64,000 nt of DNA, taken from NCBI RefSeq assembly GCF_036320965.1, contig NC_092279.1, positions 22,100,929 through 22,164,928 on the forward strand, written 5' to 3'. Below the pieces are notes generated by a model. That model was given only the letters and a program-made list of their open reading frames with translations, was not told the DNA's origin and ran no database searches. This DNA is from Panulirus ornatus (Eukaryota > Arthropoda > Malacostraca > Decapoda > Palinuridae). Position 1 is the stretch's first letter. The number at the start of each line of letters is the position of its first letter. Shown here piece by piece: positions 61,743 to 64,000 of this stretch. A program made the position numbers and the translations under genes.

Positions 61743-62288
61743 GAGACAGCATGTAGAGAAAAGTAATAAAATACATAATTACCAGATCAGTTCATCTATT
61801 ATGATATTACTTTCGGTTCGGTGTTACAAGAAATAGAAAACGTGCGACACACAACGCAAGTCATACCGAAACATGCTGAACTCTCGATCTGACTGCATCA
61901 CTCAGAATTGTAAATTATATACAGAAGGGTAGTTGGATGTGCTATAACGTCCATGGTAAAAAAAAACCTATTACTTACAAGATAAGTGGCATGCAAGATG
62001 AGACAAAAAAAAAATAAAGGCAGAATATGCTACAGTTCGAGCAACAGAAACACAATCCTCATCTTACCGTTGCATCCCAAGGAAGTCCATTACCTTGGAG
62101 GCAACTCACCATTACGTATCTCATGCTAGGCTGTCCCTGGCGCCCTGCCACTGACCTGAGGGGATGGTCGAGAGGTGTGTGGGAGGGACGGGCTGGTCGC
62201 CCTTCTCCCGCTCTTCTTGTACGTCTTCACACGCCTCCTCGTTCAGCGTCTGCAGCGCCCCAAAGATCAGCTGCTCTTCCATCGTCAC
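44516..62288 (-). CDS. Gene 2: Ser/Pro-rich low-complexity protein, unrecognised (at least 4 coding exons)
   Basis: Four minus-strand exons (62288-62156, 46204-46021, 45736-45601, 45049-44516) have good acceptors and donors, and their codon phases join without conflict to give about 326-328 residues. Order: an acidic N-terminal part ([20 protein letters not shown]); a Ser/Val-rich exon ending [11 protein letters not shown]; a Ser/Thr/Pro/Lys-rich exon ([15 protein letters not shown]); and a last exon with [16 protein letters not shown] (a basic amphipathic stretch), a long Ser/Pro/Thr region and C terminus SSVDRETPV. There is no signal peptide or membrane segment, so it is likely cytosolic or nuclear. 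Many SP and TP pairs and RRxS-type sites suggest phosphorylation. I cannot name the family. The 16-kb first visible intron holds most of the LINE/SINE cluster. Upstream exons may lie beyond the window. Confidence 0.72.
45601..45736 (-). CDS. Gene 2 exon C
   Basis: The acceptor TTTCTCCTCAG precedes 45736 and the donor AGG|GTTAGT follows 45601. It has 136 nt, 1 + 45 codons. Its first base completes an Arg codon with AG from exon B. It encodes [40 protein letters not shown] and SPIRR, ending in phase 0. Confidence 0.82.
46021..46204 (-). CDS. Gene 2 exon B
   Basis: The acceptor ATTATGTACAG precedes 46204 and the donor CTCCAG|GTAAAA follows 46021. It has 184 nt, 2 + 60 codons + 2. The two leading bases GC complete a Gly codon with the G left by exon A. 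It encodes [20 protein letters not shown], then [20 protein letters not shown] and a Ser-rich end. A different frame across the same DNA is also open, but its product (Trp/His/Pro-rich) does not connect in phase. Confidence 0.8.
47790..48745 (-). mobile_element. Decayed LINE reverse transcriptase fragment
   Basis: Within intron A-B of gene 2. Minus-strand blocks in order are: [20 protein letters not shown] (48673-48614), whose HN replaces the catalytic DD of the RT 'FADD' motif; [16 protein letters not shown] and [13 protein letters not shown] (48.5-48.4 kb); [19 protein letters not shown] and [13 protein letters not shown] (48.3-48.1 kb); then [20 protein letters not shown] and [17 protein letters not shown] (48.05-47.9 kb). 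Stops and frameshifts break it. It is a different family from the LINE at 51-54 kb but has the same architecture. No longer active. Confidence 0.75.
49290..49935 (-). mobile_element. Decayed LINE (family III), RT C-terminal part
   Basis: Minus-strand blocks are [20 protein letters not shown], then [20 protein letters not shown], then further on [20 protein letters not shown] + YSRRAV. These match the usual order 'KDLGV ... EKIQRRATK ... TRGH--KL ... FFS-RVV-WN-LP' of LINE RT C-terminal regions. Frames are broken by stops. The nearby 49955-50235 holds a second piece of the same family. Confidence 0.6.
49955..50235 (-). mobile_element. Decayed LINE (family III), 3'-terminal piece
   Basis: Aligns with 49320-49555: GGGCCCCATTT-TTGAACATT-TC, then TTTAATTTCAT-TTATG-CCTCTGG on the + strand. 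On the minus strand it carries [12 protein letters not shown] and the downstream NVQEMGP. It lies immediately upstream, in minus-strand sense, of the other copy, as two tandem truncated copies. Confidence 0.55.
50531..50595 (+). mobile_element. LINE 3' UTR fragment
   Basis: TATGAATATGTACATGCGTA and TATATGTATATGTCTGTGTG match the 3' UTR seen at 53702 and, inverted, at 38379-38488. It is truncated by (TA)n. Confidence 0.6.
50595..50662. repeat. (TA)n microsatellite
   Basis: A (TA)n tract of about 67 bp between a LINE 3' UTR fragment (+) and a SINE tail (-). Confidence 0.97.
50663..50878 (-). mobile_element. SINE-like element
   Basis: The minus strand runs from ATTCCCTGCGTGTCGTAGAAGG (50872 down) through the CCCTCTC and poly-T/poly-A centre to the tail CTAACGCGGGAAATGGCAAA + TAGTTTGAAAGAAAAG. 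It is truncated at the head. It is head-to-head with the next copy, making a large inverted repeat. Confidence 0.88.
50882..51028 (+). mobile_element. SINE-like element, 5'-truncated
   Basis: Starts at GAAATCCTCCCCTCTCG, lacking the first ~95 bp of the reference copy, and ends CGCTACCTCGCTAATGCGGG + AAATGGCGAATAGTTTGAAA. Its tail meets (TA)n. Confidence 0.88.
51029..51075. repeat. (TA)n microsatellite between SINE and LINE tails
   Basis: A (TA)n tract of about 46 bp with a SINE tail on the left (+) and the LINE poly-A tail on the right (-, seen as poly-T). Confidence 0.97.
51077..53361 (-). mobile_element. Non-LTR retrotransposon (LINE family I), copy 1, RT ORF with one in-frame stop
   Basis: One frame runs from 53361 to 51196 (minus), broken only by TGA at 52167-52165. 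The RT domain shows [48 protein letters not shown] (~52281-52240, first catalytic Asp), [19 protein letters not shown] and FADDTALV (51954-51931, catalytic DD). The C-terminal block [14 protein letters not shown] ... [14 protein letters not shown] follows. No endonuclease domain is present: the 5' end is cut off at a (CT)n/(TA)n junction near 53362-53392, so it is 5'-truncated as LINEs usually are. The 3' UTR ends CTACCTCGCAAACGCGGGAG + ACAGCGGC and poly-A. It lacks four residues (GVDL) present in copy 2. Clade not assigned. Confidence 0.9.
53455..53892 (+). mobile_element. LINE family II remnant: RT C-terminal end plus shared 3' tail
   Basis: The frame around 53480-53607 reads [20 protein letters not shown] + [17 protein letters not shown] then stop. 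This is the 'LWNSLP--VFP--YNL--FK' ending of many LINE RT proteins and unlike the family I C terminus. It is followed by a TG/TA-rich 3' UTR (53690-53815) and the tail CGCTACCTCGCTAACGCAGG + AGACAATGACTAAG, then A-rich sequence and (TA)n. The protein end and tail look contiguous, but a chimera of two insertions is possible. Confidence 0.55.
53893..53930. repeat. (TA)n microsatellite
   Basis: A (TA)n tract of about 38 bp between the family II tail and the 5'-truncated start of LINE family I copy 2. Confidence 0.96.
53931..54800 (+). mobile_element. LINE family I, copy 2 (5'-truncated, RT C-terminal part, one stop)
   Basis: Begins inside the RT ORF at [19 protein letters not shown], then a TGA at the position of Trp in copy 1, then an open frame of 203 codons to TGA at 54603-54605 ([20 protein letters not shown] ... 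[14 protein letters not shown] ... [14 protein letters not shown] ... NWSDVVYRG). Compared with copy 1 over this part I count nine substitutions and one four-residue gap. The 3' UTR includes GTGCTGTCAGTGGATTGAAT and ends GCTACCTCGCAAACGCGGGA + GACAGCGACAAAGTATAATAAATAAAT. Confidence 0.9.
54801..54870. repeat. (TA)n microsatellite between LINE and SINE tails
   Basis: A (TA)n tract of about 70 bp with the LINE tail (+) on the left and a SINE tail (-) on the right. Confidence 0.97.
54871..55076 (-). mobile_element. SINE-like element
   Basis: On the minus strand it runs from TATTCCCTGCGTGTCGTAGA through CTGGAAATCCTCCCCTCTCG to the tail CTAATGCGGGAAATGGCGAA + TAGTTTGAAAGAAAG. Head truncated at the same place as the 50663 copy. 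Confidence 0.88.
55191..55424 (+). mobile_element. SINE-like element, diverged copy
   Basis: TGGGGATAGGAGAGAAAGAA, TATTCCCTACTTGTTGTAGA, CTGGAAATCCTCCCCTCTCA and a final CTAACACGAGAAATGGCGAA + TAGTATGAAAAAGAAAA. Several CpG-to-TpG type changes make it older than its neighbours. Unlike most copies it has no (TA)n at its tail. Confidence 0.88.
55535..55700 (-). mobile_element. LINE family III fragment
   Basis: The minus-strand DNA aligns with the KIQRTATK region of the 49290-49935 remnant, for example GAAAGTCCAAAGGATGGCAA against GAAAATTCAGAGGACTGCAA, and both share GTTACAGGGAAA. Short and frame-broken. Confidence 0.5.
56958..57092 (+). mobile_element. SINE-like element, old 5'-truncated copy
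   Basis: GGAAATCCTCCCCTCCTGTT, then CCAAAAGAGAAAACTGAGAA, ending CTACCTCACTAACGCAGGAA + ATGGCAAATATG. It is the most diverged copy and has lost its A-tail. Confidence 0.75.
57852..58050 (-). CDS. Candidate acidic terminal exon in gene 2 intron A-B
   Basis: On the minus strand the acceptor TAACTCTCTTAG precedes 58050. One frame is open from there to TGA at 57854-57852: [20 protein letters not shown], then [20 protein letters not shown], then [17 protein letters not shown] and THSPM. A consensus donor (AAA|GTAAGT) lies just after the stop. The frame needs two bases from an upstream exon, whereas exon A supplies one, so it cannot follow exon A directly. It may be an alternative last exon, part of another transcript, or chance. 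Confidence 0.3.
58803..58856. repeat. (TA)n microsatellite
   Basis: A (TA)n tract of about 54 bp. No feature is recognised in 58060-59220 apart from it. Confidence 0.98.
59222..59380 (-). mobile_element. Dispersed repeat family D, copy 2
   Basis: The reverse complement reads CCAGTGAAAAGTCACCTTCA + GCAGGGTTGTATCATCATCA, then GTAAAGGAGCTTCTCACTCC and GTGCAGGAGTCCCTTAAAA. It aligns along its length with 17402-17590. The stretch 59381-61671 to its right holds no supported gene or repeat. Confidence 0.7.
61672..61739. repeat. (TA)n microsatellite
   Basis: A (TA)n tract of about 67 bp, 417 bp downstream (in transcription sense) of gene 2 exon A. Confidence 0.98.
62156..62288 (-). CDS. Gene 2 exon A (5'-most visible coding exon)
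   Basis: On the minus strand a strong pyrimidine tract and GTCCACGCAG acceptor precede 62288. The exon reads [20 protein letters not shown], then [20 protein letters not shown] and TIPS, ending CCCTCAG|GTCAGT at 62156 with one base carried over (phase 1). The ATG at 62282-62280 has a good context (GACGATGG) and may be the start. It could equally be an internal Met if upstream coding exons exist. GC-rich codon use stands out from the AT-rich flanks. Confidence 0.75.
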
Positions 62289-63254
62289 CTGCGTGGACGG
62301 CACAGAAAGTCAGGAGCAAGGAAGGCGGGAGAGGGCAGGTAACTAGTTATCTTCCTTGAGATCATCAATCACAAGAGACGTTTGATCACTAATTAATGGA
62401 AAGACATGTTAGAGCGATTTACTGCTTAGGGATGAGGGAAATTATTCTTGTGACATACACATAATCTGCATAATTAATCAAAATAAGATGTAAGTACTGC
62501 ATTAAAACAAATGGTTGCAACTTACTACATTCTCACATAAGATTTGAAGAAAACACATAAAAGATTGAGTGCTTCACTGATCAATATCGCGATGTTGACT
62601 ACGCTGTCAACATTCTGGTAAAATTTCTGAAACTCTTCCCTCGTTTAACCTTCAACCCATATACGAATGTGGTAATTCAAGCCTTCCCATTACTCTTAAC
62701 CCAATTAATGAACCCAAGAACATTCTTCTAACGACAATGATTATGTACACCACAATCATTGACAAGTCTAGAGCCAATCAGATCAATGCTTGTTTTAAAC
62801 TGAAGAAAAAAAAATGGAACCCGTAAAAAGGCAATTTTCAGGTTTCGGTGAAGCACAAAGGTGCCATGTACTGGCTTATGAGACTGCATCGATTATATCT
62901 TTTCTTCAAGTCCTTTTTCCCAGTCCAACATCCTTTTCGTTCACCCCTTGCTTTCTCGCTCACCCTGGTAGACATGCTATGTCCTGTCTCACCTTGCCCA
63001 GTTAGGGGGTTGAGTTTTTTACATGCATTTCACGGTTTAATCCATCAGAGTAAACGTTTAAATACCAAAAGCGTCCACTTCTCTCTAAGAAGCAGAAAAA
63101 ATATCGCCGTCCTGGAGACAACCTTCCAACTCGAGCATACCATATACGCAAAGGATTCAAATGCCTCCTCTGATTGCCTTGGGACCTTATTACAGCTCGC
63201 CGCGCCAGCCTGAGAGAAGCGCCCACGCCCACACACAGTTTGAGGAACACTGAC

Positions 63255-63330
63255 CTTATGAAGGCGGCAACGAAAACACCGGTCTGGAGTGACGGTATCT
63301 ACACGTGGATTAGTCTCGACATTGCTAGTT
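63255..63330 (-). other. Candidate 5' non-coding exon of gene 2
   Basis: On the minus strand the sequence ends TTGCCGCCTTCATAAG|GTCAGT at 63255. This is a good donor about 970 bp upstream of the exon A acceptor. The only ATG upstream in this stretch opens a seven-codon frame, which suits a 5' UTR. The left boundary is not determined. The region is CpG-richer than its surroundings, as promoters of broadly expressed genes can be. Inference only. Confidence 0.28.
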
Positions 63331-63400
63331 CCTTACGCTGAACCACAGAGGAAACCGGTGTATCGTGATACATCCGCATGATGACCGGCGGACCGTGCCT

Positions 63401-63560
63401 GCTTGTGGTTGCGCCGTGAAAGGTCACTTCGGCGAGGCTGTATCACCGGAGCAAAATCTGGTAGAACTCACGCGAAAGGACTCCATCCTTTTCCTGATGT
63501 CGACTGCAGCGCAGTCTTGAAACTACGAGAGCCCTGTCAAAAGAATCTTGAGGCTATACA
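63401..63560 (+). mobile_element. Dispersed repeat family D, copy 3
   Basis: TGCGCCGTGAAAGGTCACTT + CGGCGAGGCTGTATCACCG, then GATGTCGACTGCAGCGCAGT, GAGAGCCCTGTCAAAAGAAT and CTTGAGGCTATACA align with 17410-17580. The rest of the window (63561-64000) holds nothing recognised. Confidence 0.7.
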
Positions 63561-64000
63561 ATTGTGTGAATGAATACGAAAACCACGTACATGCCCGGAG
63601 CCTAAACGCGGCAAACAGGAAAAAATAAAGACGGTAAATTTGGGATCATCCCAATGGTTACTTATCACTCGCCTATTATGCATACATCACCTACTATTGG
63701 ACACAGGTAGAGTGGAGCTGCATACCTTACTGACATTCATATAGTTATATGAAGACCTCTTATCTAAAATCGCATTTCATTTCACAGTGGTTGAGCGGTT
63801 CGTAACTACTACCGATATTTACTCAAGAAGAATTCGATGGGATATGGACTCGAGTCGATCCCACGGCATCTCCAGGTCCAATCTCATCTAACCTATCTAT
63901 CTATACCCGTCTATTCCCCTCCACTCTTTCAGTCTAACAAATAACTTATCCCTCAGCCACCCTAACAGGTAAAGTCTGTATATCATCTACTGAAACTAAA

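Overview
The window looks like nuclear DNA of a decapod crustacean. This rests on four things: extreme microsatellite density (about two dozen (TA)n tracts of 35-90 bp, plus GA, CA and AAT tracts), a TATA box paired with an arthropod TCAGT initiator, a cuticle-type gene whose first intron splits the signal peptide, and several dispersed repeats that I associate from memory with decapod genomes. There are no bacterial-type operons. Most open frames here are microsatellite or minisatellite artefacts. The species is not determined.

Region by region. 1-4614 is a satellite of about 307 bp with 15 full monomers and one partial one. 4.8-19.1 kb is gene-free: decaying and fresh minisatellites (38, 17, 31/62, 58 and 22 bp units), two copies of a segment carrying TGACGTCA arrays, and many microsatellites. 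19.8-31.8 kb holds gene 1 on the + strand. It has a CCAAT/TATA/Inr promoter, a tiny first exon coding MKLL, a 9.9 kb intron full of repeats, then three exons. The product is a secreted Asp-rich, Asn/Arg/Phe-rich protein of about 257 residues, probably of cuticle or mineralised matrix, with one frame break in the last exon. 32-38.8 kb holds a decayed Jockey-like LINE and (TA)n tracts. 38.8-50.6 kb is AT-rich and nearly free of microsatellites. It contains the 3' exons of gene 2 (- strand) and decayed LINE pieces. 50.5-57.1 kb is a nest of LINEs and SINEs inside a 16 kb intron of gene 2. 57.1-64 kb holds the 5'-most visible coding exon of gene 2 (62.2 kb), a candidate non-coding exon at 63.3 kb and two copies of another dispersed repeat.

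Gene 2 was found by matching splice sites and codon phase across four exons. It encodes a Ser/Pro-rich, low-complexity intracellular-type protein that I do not recognise.

The most interesting pattern is in the mobile elements. A SINE-like element, a LINE with an RT open frame and a second LINE remnant all end in the same roughly 30 nt tail module, which can fold into a small hairpin (CTCGC-WAAC-GCGGG). Nearly every copy of this tail abuts a (TA)n tract, several times with two elements tail-to-tail on one tract. This suggests a LINE/SINE partnership in which the LINE RT recognises the shared tail and the insertions seed or target (TA)n microsatellites.
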